Shown here: one piece after another, positions 1-12,098 of the stretch
Layout: each line of letters begins with the position of its first letter
Numbering within the stretch: position 1 is the first letter of the stretch
Assembly (NCBI RefSeq): GCF_019219825.1
Contig: NZ_JAHUXH010000006.1
Location: forward strand, 1-64,000
DNA: 64,000 nucleotides
Source of the DNA: Streptomyces sp. TRM70350
GTDB lineage: Bacteria; Actinomycetota; Actinomycetes; Streptomycetales; Streptomycetaceae
Direction: 5' to 3'
Program-made: the position numbers and the translations under genes
The notes under the pieces: model-generated
What the model was told of the DNA's origin: nothing
Databases searched by the model: none
What the model saw: the letters and a program-made list of their open reading frames with translations, nothing else

Positions 1-30
1 CTAGGGCATCGCGCAGGGGGCGGGCGCCGG

Positions 31-1239
31 TCACAGGCTGTCAGCCGCTCCAAGAAGTCCGTCCTCATTCGCCAGGGCGAAAACGTACCGGGCCAGTGTC
101 GCGGCGCGCTCCACGGTGACCGACGCCCCGCCGGCGCGGGCCAGATCGTTCACCATGTTGAACGCCGCGTGTACCCGGAAGCGCAGCACCGCCGGCGGCT
201 GGCCGGGGTCGAGTTCGGCCAGCAGGCCCACCCAGGTGTCCACATGCCGACGCTGCTCGACCCGCAGCCGGTGGCGGTCGGCCGGGGGCAGATTCTCGCT
301 CTCGGCGGCGTACACCTCGGGCAGTTCGGCGTGCGTGAAGGTGAGCCGCACATAGGTGTCGATGAGCCGGCGCATCGCCTCCGCGGGAGTGGCGGCGTCG
401 AGCAGCGTCTCGGAGACGGCCAGTTCCAGGCGGCTGCTGGCCCGGTAGTAGGCGGCGGCAAGGAGATCTGCCTTGCTCGCGAAATGACGGTAGACACTGG
501 AGGCGTTGATGCCGGCCGCCTCGCCGATGTCGGAGATGGACACCTCGTGGTAGCCCTGCTCGCGAAACAGTCGCACGGCCTCGGTGAGCAGCCGCTCGCG
601 GCGCGGCAGCAGCGCGCCCTGCTCCGGCCGGTGGCCGCGCGGAGCGGCCTGGCGGGGTGCGGGCAGGTCGGCACGGAGCACGGCCGTGGCGCAGTCCAGG
701 ATGGTCCGCTCGGCCTGCGCCCTGGCCAGGGCCGCGCGATGGGTGGACGGGCTGGCGATCACGCTCAGTGCGGCCGTCACCAGCGTGGCGGCGTCACGCT
801 TGGGCAGCTCGGGCCGGGACGCGATCAACAGGTCGCGCAGGGTGCGTACCGAGCCGTCGAACCGCTCGGCGAGCAACTCGCGCTGCTCCGGCGGAAGATG
901 GCGGCCCTGCCACTGGTAGAGCCGGGCCACCGCGCGGCGGTCGAAGGCGAAGCGCACCAGTGAGGGCAGCACGGCGCGCAGCCGCTCGGCGGGGTCCTCG
1001 ACCGCGTCGGCCGAGTGGACGCACTCGGCGAAGCTCGTGCCCAGCTCGTCGACCGAGGCCACGAGCACGGCCTGCTTGGTGGCGAAGTGCCGGTAGATCG
1101 CGGGGCCGGTGATGCCCACCTCCTTCGCGATGTCCTCGATGCCGACGTTGTGGTAGCCGCGGGCGCAGAACAGCTCGGCCGCGGCGAGCGCGATCGTCGC
1201 CTTGCGGTTCTTGGGTCGTCGGCGCGGAGAGCTGGGCAT
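31..1239 (-). CDS. Tandem TetR-family transcriptional regulator (two TetR units in one chain)
   Basis: The 402-residue protein contains two complete TetR-type DNA-binding regions. The first is near residues 10-60 and has the recognition-helix motif GPAIYRHFATKQAVL. The second is near residues 215-265 with NASSVYRHFASKADLL. Each is followed by a helical ligand/dimerisation-type region. Ordinary TetR proteins are about 200 residues with one HTH, so this is a head-to-tail fusion or internal duplication. It is divergent from the acyl-CoA ligase gene at 1417 and is probably the local repressor of that lipid gene set, with an acyl-CoA-type ligand possible. The function is inferred from family and position; the double domain is directly visible. 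The start is an ATG at 1239. Confidence 0.9.
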   Translation of the reverse strand: MPSSPRRRPKNRKATIALAAAELFCARGYHNVGIEDIAKEVGITGPAIYRHFATKQAVLVASVDELGTSFAECVHSADAVEDPAERLRAVLPSLVRFAFDRRAVARLYQWQGRHLPPEQRELLAERFDGSVRTLRDLLIASRPELPKRDAATLVTAALSVIASPSTHRAALARAQAERTILDCATAVLRADLPAPRQAAPRGHRPEQGALLPRRERLLTEAVRLFREQGYHEVSISDIGEAAGINASSVYRHFASKADLLAAAYYRASSRLELAVSETLLDAATPAEAMRRLIDTYVRLTFTHAELPEVYAAESENLPPADRHRLRVEQRRHVDTWVGLLAELDPGQPPAVLRFRVHAAFNMVNDLARAGGASVTVERAATLARYVFALANEDGLLGAADSL

Positions 1240-1262
1240 GGGGCGAGTGTAGCCATCCTCCG

Positions 1263-1299
1263 AGGTGAGGGCACATCTGCTGACCTATCGGTCTCACCT
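1263..1299. promoter_or_regulatory. Inverted repeats in the divergent tetR/acyl-CoA ligase intergenic region
   Basis: AGGTGAG at 1263-1269 is matched by CTCACCT at 1293-1299. A second, tighter palindrome GACC-TATC-GGTC lies at 1282-1293. They sit just upstream of the minus-strand tandem TetR start and are candidate operators for it. No binding data can be inferred beyond symmetry and position. Confidence 0.35.
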
Positions 1300-1350
1300 T
1301 CCCGCCGACCTGGCTGGATGCACATATAAGTAAGTCATCATTCGCATCTA

Positions 1351-1380
1351 TTGACAGGTGGTGCGGGCCGGGTCTGTCAT
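1351..1380 (+). promoter_or_regulatory. Candidate promoter with overlapping dyad for the acyl-CoA ligase operon
   Basis: TTGACA at 1351-1356 is a perfect -35 match. TGTCAT at 1375-1380 is a 4/6 match to a -10 hexamer, with 18-bp spacing. TGACAG (1352-1357) and CTGTCA (1374-1379) are inverted copies overlaying both hexamers, so a bound dimer would cover the promoter. This fits repression by the adjacent TetR-type protein, but it is an inference from pattern only. Confidence 0.4.
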
Positions 1381-1416
1381 ATGGGCGTGCCCGGCGCTCG
1401 ACGAAGGGAGCCGCCC

Positions 1417-3264
1417 ATGGTTACCGAGTCAGACATCACCCGCGCGGTGGGAGCGTGGACCCTGCCACGCCTGCTGCACCGCAACGCCACCGAGTTCGCC
1501 GACCTGCCGGCCCTCACCGGCCGGGCCGGGGCGGACCACCTGACCTGGACGTGGCAGGAGCTGGGCGACGAGGTGCTTGCCGCCGCACACGGGTTGCACA
1601 CGGTCGGTCTCGGGCGCGGCGACCGCATGCTCATCGTCATGTCGAGCCGCCCCGAGCACTGGGCGATCGACTTCGCCGCGGTGCAGCTCGGCGCCATCCC
1701 GTGCACCACCTACGCGACCCTCAGCCCGGACCAGATCCGCCAGGTCGCCGTGCACAGCGGTGCGACGGTGCTGGTCCTGGAGGGGGCCGCGGAGATCGAG
1801 CGCTGGCGCCCGGCGCTGGCCTCGATGGAGTCCCTGCGCGCCGTGGTGCTGCTCGACCCGGCCGCCGAGGCGGCGGACCTCCCGTGTGTTGTCGCGTACG
1901 CCGAACTGGTGGCCCAGGGCGGGGAATTGCGCCGCCGCCATCCCGAACGTGCCTCGAAGTGGACCGACGCCATCGGGCAGGACGACCCCCTCGCCCTGAT
2001 CTACACCTCGGGCACCACCGGCGACCCGAAGGGTGTGGTGCTCTCGCACCGAGGCGCCCTCTATCAGTGCGCGGCCCAGGAGTTGGTCAACGCCGGGCCC
2101 GACCATCCCCGGCTGATCGCCTACCTGCCGCTGGCGCATGTCGCCGAACGGGTGCTCGGCATGTATCTGCCGGTCTACACCGCGGGCCATGTGACGATCT
2201 GCCCCGACCCGGCGCAGTTGCCGTCCACCCTGATCGCGGTACGCCCGGAAGGCTTCTTCGGTGTGCCCAGAGTGTGGGAGAAGTTCGCCGCCGCCCTCCA
2301 GGGGATGCTTGCCGCCCTCGACGAGCCGCGCCGGGCGGCGGTGGACGCCGCCAGGGAGACGGCAGGCCGGGCGTACCGGATCCGATCGGGCGGCGATGCT
2401 GTGCCGCCCGATCTGGCGGCGGCCCTCGCCGAAGCCGACGCCAGGGTACTGCGGCCGCTCAGGGAGCAGCTCGGGCTCGTCGACGCGGTCAGGCTGGGCA
2501 GCGGTGCCGCCCCGATCCCAGCCGAAGTCCTGGAGTTCTTCGGCTCGTTGGGCCTGACCATCATGGAGGTGTGGGGCCTGTCGGAGACCACCGGCGCGGC
2601 CACCAGCACCTACCCGGACCGCTACCGGCCCGGCACGGTCGGCCTGCCGGTTCCCGGCATGGAGGTGCGCCTCGCCGCCGACGGCGAGATCGAGGTGCGC
2701 GGCCCCCTGGTGTTCCTCGGCTACCTGCAGCCGGACGGCCGGATCGAATCGGCCGTGGACGCGGAGGGCTGGCTGGCCACCGGCGATGTCGGCACCTTCG
2801 ACCCCGACGGCATGCTGCGGATCACCGACCGCAAGAAGGAACTCATCATCACCGCGAGCGGCAAGAACATCGCGCCCAGCCGCGTGGAGTCCCTGCTGCG
2901 GGCACATCCGTTGATCGGCTACGCCGCGGTCATCGGTGACCGCCGCCCCTACCTCACCGCTCTGCTGGTGCTCGACGAGGAGGCCGCCCCCGCCTGGGCG
3001 AAGGCGCACGGCCTGAGCGTCACCGGCATCAAGGAGCTGGCCGCGGAGCCGCACCTGCTGAAGGAACTGGCCACCGCGGTCGAGCGGGCCAACGCCGCGC
3101 TGTCCCGGCCCGAGCAGATCAAGGCCTTCCATGTGCTCGACCGGCCCTGGGGACCCCAGACCGGGGAGCTCACGCCCAAGCTCTCACTCAAGCGCCGAGT
3201 GATCGAGCAGCGGTACGCGGCCGAGATCGACGCGCTGTACGCGCCTGCTGACAACCCCCTGTGA
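1417..3264 (+). CDS. Long-chain fatty acid--CoA ligase (FadD15-like AMP-binding enzyme)
   Basis: This ANL-superfamily enzyme activates a carboxylic acid with ATP to an acyl-adenylate and then to the CoA thioester in the cytoplasm. The 615-residue protein has the AMP-binding P-loop YTSGTTGDPKG near residue 196, the region LGSGAAPIPAEVLEFFGSLG, the WGLSETTG acyl-adenylate motif, and the hinge/A8 region ITDRKKELIITASGKNI from residue 469. The ATG at 1417 is preferred over an in-frame TTG at 1351 because AAGGGAG (1404-1410) sits just upstream and the TTG overlaps a -35-like element. It is the first gene of a co-directional lipid gene set. The length and motif order match the ~600-residue FadD15/long-chain group; the true chain length is unknown. 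Confidence 0.93.
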   Translation: MVTESDITRAVGAWTLPRLLHRNATEFADLPALTGRAGADHLTWTWQELGDEVLAAAHGLHTVGLGRGDRMLIVMSSRPEHWAIDFAAVQLGAIPCTTYATLSPDQIRQVAVHSGATVLVLEGAAEIERWRPALASMESLRAVVLLDPAAEAADLPCVVAYAELVAQGGELRRRHPERASKWTDAIGQDDPLALIYTSGTTGDPKGVVLSHRGALYQCAAQELVNAGPDHPRLIAYLPLAHVAERVLGMYLPVYTAGHVTICPDPAQLPSTLIAVRPEGFFGVPRVWEKFAAALQGMLAALDEPRRAAVDAARETAGRAYRIRSGGDAVPPDLAAALAEADARVLRPLREQLGLVDAVRLGSGAAPIPAEVLEFFGSLGLTIMEVWGLSETTGAATSTYPDRYRPGTVGLPVPGMEVRLAADGEIEVRGPLVFLGYLQPDGRIESAVDAEGWLATGDVGTFDPDGMLRITDRKKELIITASGKNIAPSRVESLLRAHPLIGYAAVIGDRRPYLTALLVLDEEAAPAWAKAHGLSVTGIKELAAEPHLLKELATAVERANAALSRPEQIKAFHVLDRPWGPQTGELTPKLSLKRRVIEQRYAAEIDALYAPADNPL

Positions 3265-3383
3265 ACACGCCCCGCTGACGCCCCCGTGCACAACGGCCGC
3301 GCGCCGCCGGGCCCGTTCCCGAACGCGGACGCCCGCCGCTGCCCTGACCACGCCATGCCCGGACCGACCCGACAAGAGGTGTC

Positions 3384-4525
3384 GTGGTGACCGACGTACT
3401 GACGCTTGAGCAGCGGGACTTCACCGCCGCGCTCACCGATTTCTGCCGCCGTGAGTGCGGCACCCGCGAGCAGTGGGACAAACTCACCGCCGGCGGCAGC
3501 CACCAGCACAACTCCGAGCTGTACCGGAAGATGGCCGAACTCGGCTGGCCGGGCATCGCGGTGCCCGAGGAATACGGCGGCGGGGGCCAGGGCATGGCCG
3601 AGCTGGCGCTGTTCCTGGAGACCACCGCGTACTGGCAGGCCCCGATCGGCGGTTTCTCCACATCGGCGATCGCGGCCGCCTCGTACCAGAAGTTCGGCTC
3701 CGAAGAGCAGAAGCATCGGGTGCTCGGCGACTTCCTCAAGGGCAAGGTCCTCGCGATCTCGATGTCCGAGCCGGGCGCGGGGTCGGACGTGGCCGCGCTG
3801 ACCTGCAAGGCCGAGCGGCGCGACGGCGGCTGGGTGATCAACGGCCAGAAGACCTGGTGCTCCAACGCACATCTGGCCGAGCACATCCTGCTGGTCGCCC
3901 GCACCTCCTCCGCGGGCACCAAGCACGAGGGCCTGACCATGTTCTCGGTGCCGCCGGAGGCGGATGGCCTGGACATCCACGCCATCGAGACCCTCGGCGG
4001 CCCCGACGTCAACGACCTGTATTTCACGGACTGCTTCCTGCCCGAGGACGCCGTGGTCGGGGAGGTCGGCCAGGGCTGGCGCCAGCTGATGGCCGGTCTG
4101 AACCTGGAGCGGATGATCCTGGCCGCGACCATGCTCGGCGCCGCCCGGCGCGCTTTCGACGACACCGTGGAATACGTCAAGGAGCGCCACCAGTTCGGCC
4201 GCCCCGTCGGCACCTTCCAGGCGCTCAGGCACCGGCTCGCCGATCACGCCACGGAGTTGGAGTGCACCCGCCTCCTCGTCCACGACGTGGCGCGCCGCAT
4301 CGACGCCGAGCCCGAGCGGATGCTGCCGCGCGAGGCGTCGATGGCCAAGCTCAAGGCCACCGAACTCGCCAAGGCGGTGGCCCTGGACGGCATGCAGATG
4401 ATGGGCGGCTACGGCTACGCGCTGGAGTACGGCATGGAGCGCATGCTCCGCTCGACGGTGGTGTCCACCGTCTACGGCGGGACCAGCGAGATCCAGCGCG
4501 ACATCATCGGCAAGACCTTCGGGCT

Positions 4526-4529
<4 letters not shown>
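3384..4529 (+). CDS. Acyl-CoA dehydrogenase
   Basis: This FAD-dependent enzyme performs alpha,beta-desaturation of an acyl-CoA. The 381-residue length and SEPGAGSDVA (about residues 128-137), the FAD/acyl-CoA binding signature, fit the family. The C-terminal motif is YGGTSEIQRDI, in which the Glu that acts as base in medium-chain enzymes (YEGT) is Gly. A Glu at residue 242 in GLNLERMI occupies the helix position that supplies the base in isovaleryl-CoA and long-chain dehydrogenases, so this enzyme probably belongs to that catalytic type. The GTG at 3384 follows AAGAGG (3374-3379); a GTG at 3387 is also possible. It overlaps the next gene by 4 bases. Confidence 0.94.
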
Positions 4530-7916
<3,387 letters not shown>

Positions 7917-7966
7917 AGCGCCCGAAGAGCGAACGTCCGAAGAGTCACCCTCGCAGGAAGGCCACC

Positions 7967-8836
7967 ATGGACCGATACCACTGGCTGAACCGCATCGCCG
8001 ACCTGGACCCCGTCGCCGACGCGACGGAGATCTACCGCATATCGTCGGGCCACGAGTTCCCGTGGGACTACCTGCGAGCCCTGGAATTCGCGTTGCTGCG
8101 CACCTTCTGCGTGCCCAGCATCTCCGAACTGCTCGCCCGAACCGGCGAATTCGAGCATCGGCCGCAGAAGCGGTACGACGACACCGCCCTGCTGATGGCC
8201 GAGATCGCCGAGCACGGTTACGACTCCGCACGCGGCAAGGAAGCACTCCGCGTGATCAACCGGCAGCATCGCCGGTACACGATCAGCAACGACGACATGC
8301 GGTACACCCTTTCCACGTTCGTCTACGAACCCATCGACTGGATCACCCGGTTCGGCTGGCGCCCCCTCCACCCCCATGAGCGGCACGCCGCGTTCCACCA
8401 CTACTGCGAAGTGGGCCACCGCATGGGCATCCGCGACATCCCGGCCGACTACGCCGAGTTCCGCGAGTTCAAGCAGCGCTTCGAGCGCGAGCGGTTCGCC
8501 CACAGCCCCGCCAACCAGGCGATCGGCCGGTACACCATGGACCTCTTCCGTTCCTGGTACCCGCGGCCACTGCGGGCCCTGGTCGAGACGGCCGCGCGCA
8601 GCCGGCTCGATCCGCTCATGCTGGGCGCCCTGGGCCTCCCCCCGGCACCGGCCTGGGCCGGGCGGACGGTGCGGGCCGCCCTGCGCGGCCGGGCAGCGGT
8701 GGAGCGCCTGCTGCCGCCGCGCCGCCATGCCTCCCTCACCAGGTCCGTCCGCGCCCGCTGCTATCCCGGATACCCCGCGGGCTTCTGCCCCGCCGATCTC
8801 GGCGCCGACCAGTCGAAGGCAGCCATCGGCCGGTGA
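7967..8836 (+). CDS. MpaB/rubber-oxygenase (Lcp)-like domain protein, DUF2236 family
   Basis: The 289-residue protein matches the family containing fungal MpaB and latex-clearing protein Lcp, which are haem-dependent oxygenases. Visible features are WDYLRALEFALLRTFCVPSI near the N-terminus, a His-rich segment HPHERHAAFHHYCEVGHRMGI that is the likely haem/iron region, and a C-terminal part rich in Arg. No signal peptide is evident, so it is probably intracellular. The ATG at 7967 is preferred because AGGAAGG lies at 7955-7961; a GTG at 7913 overlapping the upstream stop would add 18 basic residues. As the last gene after the acyl-CoA enzymes, it may oxidatively cleave a lipid or polyisoprenoid substrate. 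That role is inference only. Confidence 0.82.
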   Translation: MDRYHWLNRIADLDPVADATEIYRISSGHEFPWDYLRALEFALLRTFCVPSISELLARTGEFEHRPQKRYDDTALLMAEIAEHGYDSARGKEALRVINRQHRRYTISNDDMRYTLSTFVYEPIDWITRFGWRPLHPHERHAAFHHYCEVGHRMGIRDIPADYAEFREFKQRFERERFAHSPANQAIGRYTMDLFRSWYPRPLRALVETAARSRLDPLMLGALGLPPAPAWAGRTVRAALRGRAAVERLLPPRRHASLTRSVRARCYPGYPAGFCPADLGADQSKAAIGR

Positions 8837-9069
8837 CGCCACGGCCCCTGGGCCGACCCGACACCGACGCCCAGGACGGGACCACCTTCACCCGGCCCTC
8901 AATGACGGCCGCGCTTTCGGATGCGCGGTCGGCGGTGCCCTCGCCCTGACCACCGTGGAGCCGCGGCCAACCAGATCGCCGGGACTACTCCAGCTGATGA
9001 AAGACCCCGAGCCGACCTTGGGTGCGGCTCGGACCTGGCGTTCTCGGTCATGGTCTCGTTCCGCGTCCG

Positions 9070-9490
9070 CTACTTGGCCGCTGCCGCGCGCATGGCCTCG
9101 CTCTCGACGGCGAAGCCCGCGAACTGCGCGTCCACCGCACCGCCGAAGACCTTCGCGAGGACCTGGTTGACCGCCGCCAGGGAACCGGCGGACCGTTCGG
9201 CGACACGCTGGGCGAGGTCGTCGACGTAGGCGCCGAGTTCGTCGGCGGGCAGGGCACGGTTGAGGATGCCGTACGCGACGCCGATCGTCGTCTGCGGGAG
9301 CGCCTCCCCCGTGGTGGTGAGCGCCTGGAGGACGTTGATGTCCGGGTACTTGCTCTGCGGCAGGTCCGGGTCCTCCATCGAGCGGAGGACGTCGCCCAGC
9401 TCGAAGTGGGCGACGAAGAACTCCGGGTTGGCGCTGCCGAGGACGACCACGGAGGTGTCCTGGTCGAGGACCAGCTTCCCGGCGAGGAGT
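9070..9490 (-). pseudogene. Enoyl-CoA hydratase/isomerase remnant (5' truncated, internal deletion)
   Basis: Reading the minus strand from about 9490, the translation runs LVLDQDTSVVVLGSANPEFF..., a crotonase N-terminal region without its start. It continues to ALPQTTIG and then jumps directly to VAYGILNRALPADELGAYV, which belongs to the C-terminal third of the family. The central catalytic segment (oxyanion-hole loops, about 100 residues) is missing, yet the frame is kept. The stop is at 9070-9072. A GTG inside the remnant gives an open 126-codon frame, but it cannot encode an active enzyme. Its 5' end abuts the 5' end of the AraC remnant on the other strand. Confidence 0.75.
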
Positions 9491-9494
9491 GGCC

Positions 9495-9719
9495 TTCGGC
9501 GAGACGGGCAGCACGGTCGGCCGCTGGATCCGTGAGCGACGCCTGCGGGCCTGCTACCGGGATCCGGCGCGGGCGCACCGCGGCACGACCGTCACCGACG
9601 TGGCCTTCCGCTGGGGCTTCAACGACATGGCGCACTTCAGCCGGGTCTTCAAGCAGGCGTACGGCGTGACGCCCAGCAGCGTCATCGCACGGCACCGACG
9701 GCTCGCGGCAGCGGAGTGA
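9495..9719 (+). pseudogene. AraC-family regulator remnant (C-terminal HTH only)
   Basis: About 75 residues of an AraC/XylS C-terminal DNA-binding domain remain, including TVTDVAFRWGFNDMAHFSRVFKQ and YGVTPSS, the typical second HTH. The effector domain and first HTH are missing. The fragment starts where the minus-strand enoyl-CoA hydratase remnant starts, so a single deletion appears to have removed the 5' ends of two divergent genes together with their shared promoter region. Confidence 0.75.
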
Positions 9720-9803
9720 CAGGCATCCTGCACGAACGGACAAGCCCGTCTGCGCTCAGGGCAAAGCCCTCCGCCCGGCGGGCGGTCACCATGCGCGCAT
9801 GAC

Positions 9804-10446
9804 ATGGACTACAGCGACGCCGTCACCTTCGCCCTCACCCTGCCGCAGACCGACCCGGACAGGATCGGCGCCTGGGGCTCCAGCCTCTCGGGCGGCCATG
9901 TGATCGTCCTGGCCGGGCAGGACCGACGGGTGAAGGCGATCGTGGCGCAGGCGCCCATGGTCAGCGGCAGGGAGTGCGGGCAGCGGCTGGTGCCCGCCCC
10001 GGCCCTCGCCGCAGCCGCCGCCTTCCAGCATGAGGACCGGCTGGCGCGCATGGCGGGCAAGGCCCCGGCCATGATGCCGGTGGCGTCACCCGACCCGACG
10101 GCTCCGGCGGCGCTGCCGACCCCCGACGCCTGGGACTTCGTCCACGGCCAGACCAGGTTCCCCACCTACCGCAACGAAGTCACCCCACGCACGATGGAAC
10201 TCGTCTTCGGCTACGAGCCCCGCCCTGCTCATCGAGCGGGTCAGCCCGACGCCGATGCTGATGATCGTCGCAAGAGACGACATGGTCTGCCCGGCCGACC
10301 TCCAGCTCGCGGCGTACGCGCGGGCCCGGGAGCCGAAGCAGCTGCTCACTGTCGCGGGCGGGCACTTCGACGTGTACGAGGACCATCCCGCCTTCGAGCA
10401 GTCGGCCGCGGCCGCCACCTCCTTCTTCCAGGAGCGGTTGCGGTAG
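9804..10446 (+). pseudogene. Alpha/beta hydrolase remnant (N-terminally truncated, frameshifted)
   Basis: The first frame (from ATG 9804) begins at YSDAVTFALTLPQTDPDRIG and includes the nucleophile elbow WGSSLSGGHV, as in the dienelactone-hydrolase/X-Pro peptidase-like hydrolases. About 80-100 N-terminal residues expected before it are absent. Near 10213-10220 the homology moves to another frame, which reads ALLIERVSPTPMLMIVARDD and continues to the catalytic His region VAGGHFDVYEDHPAF, ending at 10446. One extra base accounts for the shift. It could be a sequencing error, but the missing N-terminus and the decayed neighbours favour a pseudogene. Confidence 0.7.
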
Positions 10447-10467
10447 CGGCCGGGGGCGGCGGGCCTC

Positions 10468-11106
10468 TCAGAGGGGAACGACGGCCAGTCGGATGCCGAG
10501 CCCGATGAGTACGGAACCCATGAGCCGGTCGAGCACGGCCGAGAGTCCGGGTCTCGCGAGTCGGCGGCCCACCCGGGTCAGCAGGTAACTCGTCCCCGGA
10601 TACCACGTCATGAGCACCGCGGCGTGAGCGGCGAGCAGCACGGCCGCCGCTGGGACGACCGCGTCGCCCGGCCCGATGAACTGGGGGAACACGGTGGTGT
10701 AGAAGATCCCCACCTTGGGGTTGAGCAGGTCGCCGATCAGACCGCGGCGGAACCCGCCGTACGCGGACAGCTCGGGCGCCGCACCGTCGGGCCGCTGGAG
10801 CGCCGGCCGGCGCCGGGCCGAGCGCAGGGCCTGCACGCCCAGCCAGATCAGGTACGCCGCGCCCGCCAGGCGGAGTGTGTCGTATGCCACGCGCGAGGTC
10901 GCCAGCAGCGCGGCGAGCCCGAGCACGGAGCCCGCCGCCCAGAAGACCTTGCCGAGCGTCAAGCCGACCGTGGCGGCCACCGCGGCCCGCTGACCGCCCT
11001 GTCGCGCGCAGCCCAGCACGACCGTGAGATTGGCGCCCGGAGTCGCCGCGAGGACCAGGCACAGCGCGACGAAGGAGCCCAGCTGGGCCCAGCTGAGTCC
11101 TAGCAC
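10468..11106 (-). CDS. LysE/RhtB family amino-acid exporter
   Basis: This 212-residue integral membrane protein has about six hydrophobic segments and the family N-terminus AATPGANLTVVLGCARQGG (usual pattern PGP..). The middle motif GFRRGLIGDLLNPKVGIFY is a strong LysE/RhtB signature. It likely exports an amino acid or related small molecule across the cytoplasmic membrane. The GTG start at 11106 overlaps the stop of a small upstream ORF as GTGCTAG, suggesting co-translation. It is convergent with the hydrolase remnant and, with its small partner, divergent from the CGNR protein. Confidence 0.92.
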   Translation of the reverse strand: MLGLSWAQLGSFVALCLVLAATPGANLTVVLGCARQGGQRAAVAATVGLTLGKVFWAAGSVLGLAALLATSRVAYDTLRLAGAAYLIWLGVQALRSARRRPALQRPDGAAPELSAYGGFRRGLIGDLLNPKVGIFYTTVFPQFIGPGDAVVPAAAVLLAAHAAVLMTWYPGTSYLLTRVGRRLARPGLSAVLDRLMGSVLIGLGIRLAVVPL

Positions 11107-11306
11107 GCCGGTTCACCGCCACCGGCTGCCCGTACGAGCGCCGTCACCGGCTCTTCAGGTGACGGCCTGCGGGGCGGCGCAGGCCCGTCCTTGAGGACAT
11201 CCCCCGCCAGCAGCACACGCAGGCGGCCGCAGGCGCAGCGCTGGTAGCGCACCCAGCCCAGGGATGTCGAGTGCTTCGACAAGGTGAGGAAGAGGCATGA
11301 AGTCAT
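11100..11306 (-). CDS. Small putative zinc-ribbon protein upstream of the LysE exporter
   Basis: A 68-codon ORF starts at ATG 11306 and ends at TAG 11100-11102, overlapping the GTG start of the exporter gene. Its codons are strongly G/C-ending like real genes here. The segment VRYQRCACGRLRVLLAGD contains a Cys-x-Cys-Gly knuckle. The overlap and codon use support a real gene; the tail is Pro-rich and the function is unknown. It could instead be a remnant of a longer zinc-ribbon protein. Confidence 0.45.
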   Translation of the reverse strand: MTSCLFLTLSKHSTSLGWVRYQRCACGRLRVLLAGDVLKDGPAPPRRPSPEEPVTALVRAAGGGEPAC

Positions 11307-11331
11307 GCCGTGAGCGTGATGCAATGAGTAA

Positions 11332-11856
11332 ATGCATTTCAACGCTTACGGCGGCAACGCGGCCCTGCTGGCGGCGGCCCTGGCCAACCTCGACGACCGC
11401 TGCGATGCCCGCACGGCCGAGACGCTGCTGGCCGAGCACCGGGTGGCGCGCCCCCGGCTGACCGACCAGCAGCTCCGGCTCCTGCTGGCCTGGCGCCTGC
11501 GCCTGTGGGAGGCGTTCACGGCCCCCACCGGGCCGGAACAGGTCGCTGCCGTCAACCGGTTGCTGACCGATGCGGCGGCCCGCCCGTACGTGTCCACCCA
11601 CGACGGCCAGCCGCCGCACCTGCACTACGCCGACGAGAACGCCGACGTCGTCACGCGCGTACGGGCCGCCACCGCGGCCGGGCTCGCCCTGGTCCTCACC
11701 GAGACCGATCCCTGCCGTCTCGGGCGGTGCTCGGCACCGGGCTGCCGCGCCGTCTTCGTCGACACCTCCCGCAACGGCCGCCGCGCATACTGCACACGCC
11801 TGTGCGCCACACGCGTCCACGTCTCCGCCCACCGCGACCGCAAGCGGCGGCAGTAA
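11332..11856 (+). CDS. CGNR zinc-finger / ABATE-domain protein, probable transcriptional regulator
   Basis: The 174-residue protein has an N-terminal helical ABATE-like stress-associated region. The C-terminal CGNR-type zinc finger carries Cys pairs in CRLGRCSAPGCRAVFVDTS and RRAYCTRLCATRVHVSAHR. Such proteins are predicted DNA-binding regulators. It is divergent from the LysE exporter and its small partner and could regulate them. The ATG at 11332 has only a weak ribosome-binding site. After it lies about 290 bp leading to the GH43 genes, containing a GAAA-loop hairpin (12002-12017). Confidence 0.88.
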   Translation: MHFNAYGGNAALLAAALANLDDRCDARTAETLLAEHRVARPRLTDQQLRLLLAWRLRLWEAFTAPTGPEQVAAVNRLLTDAAARPYVSTHDGQPPHLHYADENADVVTRVRAATAAGLALVLTETDPCRLGRCSAPGCRAVFVDTSRNGRRAYCTRLCATRVHVSAHRDRKRRQ

Positions 11857-12035
11857 GGGGTCCTTGCACTATGAGCGTCCGAGCACCGACCGCCGACGCG
11901 GCGGGAGCGGCGCAGGCGGGGTCTCCGGACCACCGCGCACCCCACCGAGTTCCGGGGCCGCTGCCCCTGATGCACGACCTGGCGTAGCCCACGGGCGAGC
12001 CCGCGAGGAAACTCGCGTTCCGTGTGACAGAAGTG

Positions 12036-12064
12036 TTGACGCGGGGCTTCCCGGGCCTTAATTT
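12036..12064 (+). promoter_or_regulatory. Candidate promoter for the GH43 genes
   Basis: TTGACG (12036-12041) and TAATTT (12059-12064) are separated by 17 bp, a good match to a housekeeping-type promoter. They lie about 80 bp upstream of the GH43 start at 12144. Confidence 0.45.
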
Positions 12065-12088
12065 CTGCCCGAAGTTCCGAACTGCATT

Positions 12089-12098
12089 CGATATATCG
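12089..12098. promoter_or_regulatory. Palindrome CGATATATCG downstream of the GH43 promoter
   Basis: A perfect 10-bp palindrome lies about 25 bp after the candidate -10 element, in an AT-richer patch that stands out from its surroundings. Its position suits a repressor operator controlling the arabinan-degrading genes (LacI or GntR type possible). No regulator gene is adjacent. Confidence 0.35.

Noticed and set aside
1455..2939. Long plus and minus open frames opposite or out of phase with the acyl-CoA ligase gene
   Set aside because: They are Arg/Pro/Gly-rich shadow frames of a high-GC gene; the ligase frame has complete conserved motifs.
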